From Alteromonas lipotrueiana (lineage in GTDB: Bacteria; Pseudomonadota; Gammaproteobacteria; Enterobacterales; Alteromonadaceae), in contig NZ_JAESDK010000018.1 in the NCBI RefSeq assembly GCF_019249245.1, forward strand, positions 1 through 64,000: a stretch of 64,000 nt of DNA, given 5' to 3'. This document shows positions 49,789-58,728 of the stretch, piece by piece. Within the stretch, counting starts at the first letter, position 1. Every line of letters starts with the position of its first letter. Below the pieces are notes generated by a model. It ran no database searches. It was given only the letters and a program-made list of their open reading frames with translations, and had not been told where the DNA came from. Both the position numbers and the translations under genes were made by a program.

Positions 49789-49886
49789 CAAAAACTACCA
49801 TCATCGATTGAAACGGCATTCAGTCTAGCTGAGTCTTTGATAAGATAAAAGCTGATAAAAACTGAGTAAATCATCGAAAAAAACTT

Positions 49887-50798
49887 ATGCTAAAACAACT
49901 CAATTACAAACATTTGCATTATTTTTATATCGTAGCACGCCATGGCAGTATTGCTGCAGCTGCGCGGCATCTGCATGTAACGGCGCAAACTGTCAGTGGC
50001 CAGTTATCAGTGTTTGAAGCACAGATTGGCACCACACTGTTTGACCGGGTTGGCAAGCGCTTGCACCTGAATCAAAAAGGTAAGCGGGTGTATCAATACG
50101 CAGAAAATATTTTTCAGCAGGGAGCGCAACTTTTAGAGACCTTACGCACCGACAACGCCGGAGTTTTCAGCGAGTTCGTGGTAGGCCTTACCGATGCTAT
50201 TCCAAAGGTTCTGGCCTATGATTTCATGCATACAGTGATGCAGACACATTCTCAGGTACGTTTTGTTTTTAAAGAAGAAAGGTTCGACACGCTGATCAGC
50301 GAAATGGCCATTAACCATATCGATTTGGTGTTGGCCGATCGGGCAGTGGCACCAGATGCAGCGGTAAAACTAACCAGTCATGTATTAGGTAAATCGCCTG
50401 TCAGCTTTTTTGCACAACCCGAGCTTGCTCAGAGATTACGCCCAAATTTTCCTTACTCATTAAACGGTCAGCCTTTGCTGATGCCCGGCATACGCTCAGG
50501 CGTGGCTACCGGCCTTGCCAGCTGGCTTGAAAGCGAACAACTGACCCCGTTACCTGTCGCAGAATTTGACGACAGTGCTTTGTTAAAATTGTTTGGTTCA
50601 CAGGGGTTTGGGGTGTTCTGCGCCCCCTTTTGTATTGCCGCTCACGTAGAGCAGCAATATCAGGTGGCACGAATTGGCGATGTTGATGAACTCACCGAAC
50701 AATTTTATGCGTTGACCCGGCAAAATCAGGGTTCTGATGCTGTGGCCAGCGATATTATTGCCCAGGCCCGGGCTTTGTTATCCAAGGCTGCCGGTTAG
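49887..50798 (+). CDS. LysR-type regulator, NhaR-like
   Basis: A 303-residue LTTR with an N-terminal winged helix (GSIAAAARHLHVTAQTVSGQ) and a substrate-binding domain. The start (LNYKHLHYFYIVARHGS) and the PGIRSGVATGLASWLES segment resemble NhaR. It is divergent from the exporter operon with about 100 bp between starts, so it likely controls that operon; no nhaA is present here. It is convergent with the HPt-HD-GYP gene, overlapping it by 4 bp. Confidence 0.88.
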   Translation: MLKQLNYKHLHYFYIVARHGSIAAAARHLHVTAQTVSGQLSVFEAQIGTTLFDRVGKRLHLNQKGKRVYQYAENIFQQGAQLLETLRTDNAGVFSEFVVGLTDAIPKVLAYDFMHTVMQTHSQVRFVFKEERFDTLISEMAINHIDLVLADRAVAPDAAVKLTSHVLGKSPVSFFAQPELAQRLRPNFPYSLNGQPLLMPGIRSGVATGLASWLESEQLTPLPVAEFDDSALLKLFGSQGFGVFCAPFCIAAHVEQQYQVARIGDVDELTEQFYALTRQNQGSDAVASDIIAQARALLSKAAG

Positions 50799-51943
50799 CT
50801 GGCCTGTTTCGTCAGTAAGATGGTCATTGCATGATTGAAATGTCGCATCCATTCGGGACTAAACTGACCTTTGGCATTTCGGTTCATATGTATGACCGCT
50901 TCTTTTTTGCTCATTGGGGCCTGTTTGTTGTGCGCGCGCGAATGCGTCAGCGCATCGTAGGTATCTAGAATGGCCAACAACCGGGCACCCGCACAAATAT
51001 CCTGCTCTTTAATTCCCAGCGGATAACCACTACCGTCGGGACGCTCGTGATGCTGCATCACGATTTTGCGCGCATGGTCCCACTGTTCAAGATGCTCTAA
51101 TAAACGTGCACTTTTATACACATGGGAACGCATAAGATTGAACTCGTTGTCGGTATAAGAGTCGGTTTTATTCAAAATATGCAGCGGCATAAAGGCCATA
51201 CCAAAATCGTGGACATAACACGCTACCGCTAACTGTTCTTCATCAATCGGTTTTGCTGCCAGATGGTTGATATACAGTGCCAGCTTGGCAATACGGTCAC
51301 CGCGTCCACCCCAGTAATTAGATCTGTGCTCGATGGTTTTCATCATTTCACGAAAAAACAACATATCCATGTGTTGCTCTACGCTTAAATGTTTTGGGAT
51401 ACCGGTATTGGCCAAGGTGGCCGGTGGCGCGTCGGCGCCGTCTGACATATTATTTTTTTGTTGTAACGACAGTTCCAAATCTGGATTGAGCAACAAGACA
51501 GCATCAGTGAGCAGAGCTTCATGCCGGCTTTTATTGGAAGGCTGAACTTGTTCGATAGCCTCAACCAACTGACTATGCAAATGCTCATCATATTGAGCCG
51601 AGCCTGCGTTCATAACCTCAAGCACAAAGTTTTTTACCCGGTCCATAGTTAGCAGCACCAGATCGCTCATGGTACTGGTATAGTCCACTTCTCCTTTTCG
51701 CAAGAAATCGAGCAGGTCTTCTACATGTTGAAGCAAGGGGATCATAGGTCCAAAATTGACCAACCCTAAATCGCCTTTTATCGTATGAATAGAGCGAAAC
51801 AGTGAACGCTGTAACTCGTTGTCAGTGGGCCGAAGCTCTAGTTCAATCAGGGTTTGCTCACTGGCCTCGTACAATTCGTTGATCTCTTCCATTAAATCAG
51901 TAAGGATGTCATCTTCTAGTTCTTCAGGCACAAAAGTCTGCAT
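50795..51943 (-). CDS. HPt - HD-GYP fusion protein
   Basis: 382 residues from the ATG at 51943. An N-terminal histidine phosphotransfer domain (His53 in RSIHTIKGDLGLV) is linked by about 80 residues to an HD-GYP domain (VHDFGM, VMQHHERPDGSGYP). HD-GYP domains usually hydrolyse cyclic di-GMP and are usually joined to a receiver, so an HPt fusion is unusual. The HDxGK lysine is Met here, so activity is uncertain. A hybrid kinase lacking its own HPt lies 3.6 kb away. Confidence 0.88.
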   Translation of the reverse strand: MQTFVPEELEDDILTDLMEEINELYEASEQTLIELELRPTDNELQRSLFRSIHTIKGDLGLVNFGPMIPLLQHVEDLLDFLRKGEVDYTSTMSDLVLLTMDRVKNFVLEVMNAGSAQYDEHLHSQLVEAIEQVQPSNKSRHEALLTDAVLLLNPDLELSLQQKNNMSDGADAPPATLANTGIPKHLSVEQHMDMLFFREMMKTIEHRSNYWGGRGDRIAKLALYINHLAAKPIDEEQLAVACYVHDFGMAFMPLHILNKTDSYTDNEFNLMRSHVYKSARLLEHLEQWDHARKIVMQHHERPDGSGYPLGIKEQDICAGARLLAILDTYDALTHSRAHNKQAPMSKKEAVIHMNRNAKGQFSPEWMRHFNHAMTILLTKQAS

Positions 51944-52123
51944 GATTAGATACCGCTTCAAAGTGTGTGTAGGGCTACACCGGATAAAGTCTTACAAGGC
52001 TATCGGTAATCTGCTACCGCTTCTTTAATTTTTTAGCGTAAAATCTGAAAACAAAACTGATCGGACATGTGAAACCATCACATTATTTTATACTGCCCCC
52101 GAAATTTAGCAAAAGGATCGTTA

Positions 52124-52849
52124 GTGCTCGCCTTAATCCGCATTCCTGTTTTACTTATTGGTTTTATTTTAATTAACCTTGTTGTTTTTGTTGTTTGTAT
52201 ATGTCGGCCGTTTCATCGTAACAACGTGCACTTTGCTGGTAACGCCTATGCTATGTTAGCGCCCGTTCTGGGGTTAAAAGTTATCGTCAGACCCTCGGCG
52301 GCTATTAAGGCCGACCAGGCCTATGTGTATATCGCCAACCATCAGAACACCTACGACATTATCACTATTTGCAAAGCGGCCTTACCCGGGGTAGTCACCG
52401 TAGGTAAAAAAAGCCTGAAATGGATCCCTATTTTTGGTCAGATTTATTGGTTATCTGGCAATATTATGATTGATCGCAAAAACAGTGGTCGTGCGCGTGA
52501 TACGCTTACCCTGGCGGGTAAAAAAATTCAGCAGCGTCGTACCTCTGTGTGGGTATTTCCTGAGGGCACACGAAGTAATGGACGTGGTATATTGCCTTTT
52601 AAATCAGGAGCCTTTCGGCTGGCCAAGACCGTTAATGAACCCGTGGTGACGGTAACCGCCAGTAATCTGCACAATAAAGTACGCTGGAACCGCTGGAACA
52701 ATGGAATTGTGTTGATAGAAATGAGCGCCCCCGAACCCCTTACCGATGAGAAAAACATAAAGCAGTGGACTGACCATTTTTATCGCCAAATGAAAGACAA
52801 AGCGGTTGAATTGGATCGACAAGTCGCTGAAATGGAAAAAAACCGATAA
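52124..52849 (+). CDS. plsC: 1-acyl-sn-glycerol-3-phosphate acyltransferase
   Basis: Membrane enzyme of phosphatidic acid synthesis. 241 residues, with a first membrane helix (IPVLLIGFILINLVVFVVCI), the catalytic NHQNTYD (NHX4D) and substrate-binding FPEGTRSNG motifs. It starts at GTG with AAAGGA upstream. rraB follows after 31 bp. Confidence 0.94.
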   Translation: MLALIRIPVLLIGFILINLVVFVVCICRPFHRNNVHFAGNAYAMLAPVLGLKVIVRPSAAIKADQAYVYIANHQNTYDIITICKAALPGVVTVGKKSLKWIPIFGQIYWLSGNIMIDRKNSGRARDTLTLAGKKIQQRRTSVWVFPEGTRSNGRGILPFKSGAFRLAKTVNEPVVTVTASNLHNKVRWNRWNNGIVLIEMSAPEPLTDEKNIKQWTDHFYRQMKDKAVELDRQVAEMEKNR

Positions 52850-52880
52850 ACTTAATTTAAGATATTTAAGCGGGTGATAT

Positions 52881-53282
52881 ATGAAACAAATTGACGAAAA
52901 AGCCGAATGGCATGAGTTTAACCAAGAAACCATTGATGCGTTGATCGAAGATGGCAGCGAAGCAGATGCCCAATATACTATCGAGCATCATTTGGCCAGT
53001 AACGATTTTGATAAGCTTGAAAAAGCCGCGGTTGATGCCTTCAAAGCCGGTTTTGAAGTAAGCGACGCAGAAGAGCTGATATTAGATGACGGCGGTATGA
53101 TTTTTTGTTTTGATGCCGTAATTGAGCGAAAACTAGAACGGCCTGCGCTAGACAAAGACGTAGAAAATTTACTGGTGATAGCCGATAAACACGATGTCCA
53201 TTATGACGGCTGGGGAACCTATTTTATGCCCCGCGACGATGAAGCAGACGATGAAAGCGACGGCTACGAATTAAACGACTGA
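52881..53282 (+). CDS. rraB: Regulator of ribonuclease E activity B
   Basis: A 133-residue acidic protein that modulates RNase E. The sequence matches the family over its length ([61 protein letters not shown]) with the typical acidic tail. Confidence 0.92.
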   Translation: MKQIDEKAEWHEFNQETIDALIEDGSEADAQYTIEHHLASNDFDKLEKAAVDAFKAGFEVSDAEELILDDGGMIFCFDAVIERKLERPALDKDVENLLVIADKHDVHYDGWGTYFMPRDDEADDESDGYELND

Positions 53283-53516
53283 TTCTACCCAATCTGTCCG
53301 CTGTTTTGTTCAGCTTGTACAAACAAATCACCCGGTTAAGTGTTGATACAATTAAAAGTATAGGTCTGCCCGTAGGGTTAATATCTATCGGTTAAAGCAT
53401 CCTGCGTTTCATTCTAATGGGGTGCTATACCGTAAGTTAAGCTTTCTTTCAGCCAGCGTTCATTTTCAGACACGCAAACTGTTCGGGTAATCATCAACAC
53501 AACAAAGGCGCCGACT

Positions 53517-54221
53517 ATGTGGACTACCCCATCTCGACTCACCATTTTTTTGCTGCTTTTCGGACTGAGCCAAACCGTCTGGGCAAAAAGTGAAGTAACG
53601 GTTACCGAAACCCAGTTTGAAAAGCCATTGGCTACATCATCTTCACCAGACAAACAGACAAAGCGCTCGGTCTCTGCGTTTGCTGGTAAGCCAAAAAGCC
53701 GCACCACTAATCATAGTGAACCAGACTTCTGGATTTTTGATAGCTGGAGCGAGCTCTACCGGGACAACGACTATGATAACTATTACTCAGCGTTACGCTT
53801 AAGTGTAGATGTAGACTCGGTGTATACACAGGCCCCGGTTTATCTTGTGGTCTACCTGGGCGATGAGGTTGAATATACGTCTGTACACGTCTCGTCAGTG
53901 TTTGATGTCTACGGCGACGATACCACTGATTATTTAACGATGGACATAGCCTTGGTTTCGGGTTTTCCACCCTACGATTACGACGTACTGGTAGAGGTTT
54001 ATGATGCCCAAACCGATGAACTGGTTGTGTTTAGCGATGCTCAGGATGATGCTGATCTGAGTTTATTGAGTCTGGAAAGCGCCGACTATGACAGAGCGCA
54101 TACCGACACTGTGGTGGTGGTAGAGGAACACGGTGGCAGTTTAGCCGGCTATGGTCTGCTTGCGATGTTTATAGCCGGGGTGTGGCGACGTGTTATGTAC
54201 CGCCAACCGGCCCGCACATGA
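53517..54221 (+). CDS. Secreted protein with a GlyGly-CTERM-like tail
   Basis: A 234-residue protein with an N-terminal signal peptide (LTIFLLLFGLSQTVWA) and an Asp/Tyr-rich beta body. The C-terminus has GGS, a hydrophobic helix (GYGLLAMFIAGVW) and then Arg residues, the layout of GlyGly-CTERM tails processed by rhombosortase. AAAGG lies 8 bp before the ATG. No sortase-like gene is nearby. Confidence 0.7.
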   Translation: MWTTPSRLTIFLLLFGLSQTVWAKSEVTVTETQFEKPLATSSSPDKQTKRSVSAFAGKPKSRTTNHSEPDFWIFDSWSELYRDNDYDNYYSALRLSVDVDSVYTQAPVYLVVYLGDEVEYTSVHVSSVFDVYGDDTTDYLTMDIALVSGFPPYDYDVLVEVYDAQTDELVVFSDAQDDADLSLLSLESADYDRAHTDTVVVVEEHGGSLAGYGLLAMFIAGVWRRVMYRQPART

Positions 54222-54297
54222 AAAATTATACATGGTAGAACCGATGATTAGGTGCCACAATTAGCTTTACTGGTATCACTTGAACACATTAACATTT

Positions 54298-55566
54298 ATG
54301 AATAAAAGCGCAGTTTCAGCTCCGCGCCGACGCTTTTTAAAAGGGGCTGCAGCAGGGATTATTACCGCGGGCGTCGCCCCCTTTTCAATTGGTAAAGAAA
54401 AACCGCTGGTAAGAGTGCTGGGCACGCATGTCACGCTGCAGGATGACATTAAACAGCGCGCCATGGCTGATTTAGGCATTCGTTTGCAATTTGAACCTGG
54501 CGGTTCAGCTGCAATATTGCAAAAAGCGGCGATGAACCCCGGTAGCTTTGATTTGTACGAACAGTGGTCTAATAGCATCAACTTGCTATGGCGCGCTAAG
54601 GCTATTGCCCCCATCGATGTGCGCAGGTTGCATTACTGGGACGAAATAAACAGTTTAAGTAAAACCGGTAAAATTACGCCCCAAGCACGCTTAGGTGCCG
54701 GAGATGCGCCCCACCGCATACTGAATATACAAAGCGATAATACCTTAGGCGCCACGCCTACCGGTCAAATTAGCTTTTTACCCTATGTACACAACGTCGA
54801 TTCATTCGGGTACAACAAAAGCGCTATCGCCCCTTCAATACTGCAAGAAAAAGAAAGCTGGGGTTGGTTACTCGATTCGCGGCTTTCAGGCCGGGTGGCC
54901 ATTATAAATGATCCCACCATAGGCTTATTCGACTTAGCACTTGCCGCCCAGGCAAAAGGCTTTGTTGAATTTGCTGATATCGGTGCAATAACACGCCCCG
55001 AAATGGATGCCCTGTTCGAGGTTTTAATTGAATTAAAACAGTTACAGCATTTTACCGGTTTCTGGAATTCAGTGCCTGAGTCAGTGCAATTTATGCGCAA
55101 CCGCCGGGTAATTATAGAAAGCATGTTCTCGCCCGCGGTTTCTGCACTTAATAGCCAGAATATTCCGGTACGTTTTGCGGCGCCTAAAGAGGGCTATCGG
55201 GGTTGGCATGGGGTGATGTGTTTGTCTGCCCGCACGGGCGGCCGGGTTAAAGACGCAGCCTATGAATATATGAATTGGTGGCTGTCAGGCTGGCCCGGCG
55301 CCTACATTGCCCGGCAAGGTTATTACATTTCTAATCCACAACGCTCTGCTGAATATTTATCTGAAGCCGAGTGGGATTACTGGTATAAAGGGCTACCTGC
55401 GGCTGAGCCGTTAAAGGGTCCGGATGGTCAGGTTACTGTTAAGCAAGGCGAGCAACGTACAGGCGGTAGCTATGAAAGCCGCTTTAGCAATGTTGCCGTA
55501 TGGAATACGGTAATGCCTACCTATGAATATAGCCTGCAAAAGTGGTACGAGTTTATTACATCCTGA
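54298..55566 (+). CDS. Tat-exported periplasmic solute-binding protein (PotD-like)
   Basis: About 422 residues from the ATG at 54298. A Tat signal (PRRRFLKGAAAGIITAG) is followed by a class II binding-protein fold (VRVLGTHVTL, FDLYEQWSN, SFLPYVHNVDSFGYN, YEYMNWWLSGWPGAYIARQG) like polyamine or iron-binding proteins. No ABC permease or ATPase is adjacent; instead a hybrid kinase follows 21 bp later, suggesting a ligand-sensing partner. Confidence 0.85.
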   Translation: MNKSAVSAPRRRFLKGAAAGIITAGVAPFSIGKEKPLVRVLGTHVTLQDDIKQRAMADLGIRLQFEPGGSAAILQKAAMNPGSFDLYEQWSNSINLLWRAKAIAPIDVRRLHYWDEINSLSKTGKITPQARLGAGDAPHRILNIQSDNTLGATPTGQISFLPYVHNVDSFGYNKSAIAPSILQEKESWGWLLDSRLSGRVAIINDPTIGLFDLALAAQAKGFVEFADIGAITRPEMDALFEVLIELKQLQHFTGFWNSVPESVQFMRNRRVIIESMFSPAVSALNSQNIPVRFAAPKEGYRGWHGVMCLSARTGGRVKDAAYEYMNWWLSGWPGAYIARQGYYISNPQRSAEYLSEAEWDYWYKGLPAAEPLKGPDGQVTVKQGEQRTGGSYESRFSNVAVWNTVMPTYEYSLQKWYEFITS

Positions 55567-55587
55567 TCAAAGGAGTGGCAGTTTTTT

Positions 55588-58287
55588 ATGTTTTCATCTA
55601 TTCGTACTCAGCTGGTGCTGGTACTGGTGGCATTAGTAGGCTTATTGCTGCTACAGGGTGTTATAGCCCGGTCTAATCAAACGGTATTAGCAAATGGCAT
55701 AGAAGCCTCAGGCCAGGCGGTTATTGATGTAGGTTTGGTCGGCGCGCTGGAACGTGACGTACTGGACTTACAACGCAACGTACTCATCTTTAAAGAAACT
55801 GCCAGCCATTCGGCCGTTACCCGCTTTGAACGACTCATGCGCGCCATCAAGCAAAAACTCACCGAGCTTGAAGATTCTCGTTTATCTGGCCTGCCCGACT
55901 ACCAAGCCGAAGATACACTTAACAGAATGCGTCAGCACCTAACAAGTTATCATATGAACTTTAAAGAGGTAGTAGAAGCCCGGGCTGAGCGCGACGAACT
56001 GTTAGCCCGGGGCTCTTTATTTGGTAGTTTTGAAATTAGCAGCAAAATAGCTGCCCAAGATAATTCGGCGATAGCCGGCGAATCAATGGCCCGATTGCAG
56101 TATTTTTTAAGCCGCGCAGAATCAGCAGCCCTGCAATACTTAATTGCCCCAGACAGCGATTACATTACCGCGTTTACCCTGGCGATAAACGGAGCTCGGC
56201 AAATAGCGAGCGGCCAGTCACCTCAAACTTCGTTACTGATTAATGAGCACCTGAATCAGATAGATGAGCGTTTCTTTCGTTTAACCCGATTGATTCAGGG
56301 CAACCTGTTTTTGGTTAATGTAGTTATGGCAGGCTCGGCTAATGAATTTTTGTATTTAAGTGGCGAACTGTCGACCCAGGTGAATCAGCAGTACAGCGAT
56401 ATTAAAGAGCATTCTCAGGAAGGCGCAGTGGCTGCCCAGCAAACGCTGAGATTGGTCTCACTGATTGCCATACTGCTTGCCCTGACGGCCACTGGCTTTA
56501 CCGTGATGCGAATTTTACGACCGATACAACGTATTTCTGATGTGTTCAGAAAGTTAGCCGATGGCGGTAAAGTGTCTTCGGTACCAGGTTATGACCGACA
56601 AGATGAAATTGGCCAGTTAGCCAAATCTGCAAAAGTATTTAGCGATAAAAATTTGCAGACTCAGCAGTTACTAAAAAATGCCCAGGATTTGAATGCCCGC
56701 CAAGAGCTATTAAATGCAGAGTTAACCGACTCGAAGCATCGCGCCGAACAGGCAACCGCCTCCAAAAGTATTTTTCTGGCAAATATGAGTCACGAAATTC
56801 GCACCCCAATGAACGGCATTATTGGATTAATTGAGCTGGCCCAAAAGCAGCCGATGTCGACCATATTAAAGGGTTACCTGGAAAAAGCAGCGTATTCCAG
56901 CCAAATATTGATGAATGTTATAAACGATATCTTAGACTTTTCTAAAATTGAGGCGGGTAAATTAGAATTAGAAGAGATTGGTTTTTCCCTGCATTCAGTG
57001 TTTGACAACTTACTGGCGGTCATCGCCCTTCGCGCTCAGGAGAAAAACCTCAGTGTGCACCTGACGGTATCGCCCGATCTCCCCACCAGGATGATTGGCG
57101 ATCCACTGCGGTTATCTCAAATCTTACTGAATTTATGTACCAACGCGGTGAAATTTACCGAACAGGGCAAAATTACCATTCACTTTGATGGCGAGTTAAA
57201 CGCCAAAGGTAATGTTCTTTCACTGCATGTAGAGATAGAAGATTCAGGCATCGGGATGTCTGATGAACAACTGGCCAAAATCTTTAAACCGTTTACCCAG
57301 GCCGATGAAGCCACCAACCGTAAGTTTGGCGGCACGGGGTTAGGGTTAACTATCGTTAAGCAACTTACCGAATTAATGGGCGGCAAGCTAGCCGCCAGTG
57401 CCACGCTGGGGGCAGGTTCAACCTTTCATGTGACAATACCGCTACGTACCTTTAAAAATCAGCCTGGTATGCTGCGCCAATTGCCTGGTATGCCTTTCAC
57501 CAGCCAGTATTATTCTGATCATCCTTTGTTAAACGAAGACTATCTGGAAATTCTACAGGTTGCCGCATTGCCGGCTCCGCTTGAAGCGCTAGAACAGGAT
57601 ATTGGTGCGCCAGAGTGTTTAGTTATTGATATCAATAATTTTAATACGTTCAAGACGATACTGCCCCGGTTAAATTCATTGGTCGCTCGCGATATTCAGG
57701 TAGGCTTAGTTGTGGATACTCAGCCTGGCCAGCTGGTCGAAAAAATAGCCAGGCAGTGGCCCTACCCGCTATTAGTGCATCCATTCACCCCCATGCAATT
57801 TTCTCAGTTTGTGCTGGCAATGGCCGGTGAGTCTGAAGCCATTTTACCTGATGCTAGCAGGCTGACTGAACAACCCGAAAAGTTTGAAGCTCATGCGCTG
57901 TTGGTTGAAGATAACAATATTAATCAATTGGTAACCGGTGAAATGCTGACGTCTTTGGGAATTAGTTTTGATATTGCCGAAGACGGTCAACAGGCGGTCA
58001 CAAAAATCGCCAATTCCCCCCAATACGATCTGGTGTTGATGGATGTACAAATGCCGGTAATGGATGGTTATGAAGCCACCCAGACATTGCGCAGTAAAGG
58101 CTATACCGACTTGCTTATAATTGGTTTGTCGGCCAATGCAATGAAAGAAGATAAAGCCTTAGCTTTAAAAGCGGGAATGAACAATTATCTTACCAAGCCG
58201 ATTAAACGTGATGCGTTGGCCGCAATGCTAAAACGGTATCTGAATGCAGTACCTGGTGGAAGCGCACCTTTGAACATCTCGCGTTAA
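55588..58287 (+). CDS. Hybrid sensor histidine kinase with receiver domain
   Basis: An 899-residue membrane kinase. Two membrane helices (about 8-27 and 288-308) bound a periplasmic helical domain, then HAMP (RPIQRISDVFRKLADGG), HisKA (NMSHEIRTPMNG), HATPase (NLCTNAVKFTEQG, DSGIGMS, FGGTGLGLTI), a degenerate middle segment and a C-terminal receiver (VEDNNINQ, DLVLMDVQMPVMDG). It has no HPt. The layout resembles TorS-type kinases that read a binding protein. It is in one operon with the binding protein. Confidence 0.93.
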   Translation: MFSSIRTQLVLVLVALVGLLLLQGVIARSNQTVLANGIEASGQAVIDVGLVGALERDVLDLQRNVLIFKETASHSAVTRFERLMRAIKQKLTELEDSRLSGLPDYQAEDTLNRMRQHLTSYHMNFKEVVEARAERDELLARGSLFGSFEISSKIAAQDNSAIAGESMARLQYFLSRAESAALQYLIAPDSDYITAFTLAINGARQIASGQSPQTSLLINEHLNQIDERFFRLTRLIQGNLFLVNVVMAGSANEFLYLSGELSTQVNQQYSDIKEHSQEGAVAAQQTLRLVSLIAILLALTATGFTVMRILRPIQRISDVFRKLADGGKVSSVPGYDRQDEIGQLAKSAKVFSDKNLQTQQLLKNAQDLNARQELLNAELTDSKHRAEQATASKSIFLANMSHEIRTPMNGIIGLIELAQKQPMSTILKGYLEKAAYSSQILMNVINDILDFSKIEAGKLELEEIGFSLHSVFDNLLAVIALRAQEKNLSVHLTVSPDLPTRMIGDPLRLSQILLNLCTNAVKFTEQGKITIHFDGELNAKGNVLSLHVEIEDSGIGMSDEQLAKIFKPFTQADEATNRKFGGTGLGLTIVKQLTELMGGKLAASATLGAGSTFHVTIPLRTFKNQPGMLRQLPGMPFTSQYYSDHPLLNEDYLEILQVAALPAPLEALEQDIGAPECLVIDINNFNTFKTILPRLNSLVARDIQVGLVVDTQPGQLVEKIARQWPYPLLVHPFTPMQFSQFVLAMAGESEAILPDASRLTEQPEKFEAHALLVEDNNINQLVTGEMLTSLGISFDIAEDGQQAVTKIANSPQYDLVLMDVQMPVMDGYEATQTLRSKGYTDLLIIGLSANAMKEDKALALKAGMNNYLTKPIKRDALAAMLKRYLNAVPGGSAPLNISR

Positions 58288-58728
58288 CCGCGGCTGTTGC
58301 GCTTTCGTCTTTTACAGTGTGAGTAGCTTTGCAGTGTAGAAGCACAATGTGGTAATTATTCAGATATCAGGGTGATAGGGTTTCGGCTAAAATCAGAACA
58401 TTTGATGAGACCTCCTACGGTTTTTGCTGTCTTAATGGCGCTGGCCTTAAGTACACATGTCAGTGTGGATACCCTTTATTAACCTTGCTTTCACTGAGCA
58501 TTTTTTTGGTGCTGATTTAATGTCTAAGTAATGGTTTGGCCTGCTGTAAGTATTTTCGCCTTTGTATTTTCGCCTTTGTATTTGGCCCGTTGGTACATCG
58601 ACAAAGCACGTATGGGGTGGCATGTATTTACTGGCGCATGTGCCAGGTGAAAACCGGCCCTGATACCTACAAAAAACCCTGGCTTAGGCCAGGGTTTTTT
58701 ATGTTGTCTGAACACAGCGTAAGATAGG
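58288..58728. other. Gap between the hybrid kinase and valS genes
   Basis: About 440 bp. It holds a short direct repeat (TATTTTCGCCTTTG, twice near 58548-58575) and the strong valS terminator. No gene is called. A 25-codon signal-like frame at 58405-58482 has no ribosome-binding site. Confidence 0.7.
58671..58700. terminator. Terminator after valS
   Basis: Perfect 13-bp stem AAAAAACCCTGGC / GCCAGGGTTTTTT with a 4-nt loop, about 30 bp downstream of the valS stop on the minus strand. It could also end transcription from the kinase side. Confidence 0.94.

Noticed and set aside
58405..58482. 25-codon signal-peptide-like frame (MRPPTVFAVLMALALS...)
   Set aside because: No ribosome-binding site and no mature part; likely chance.
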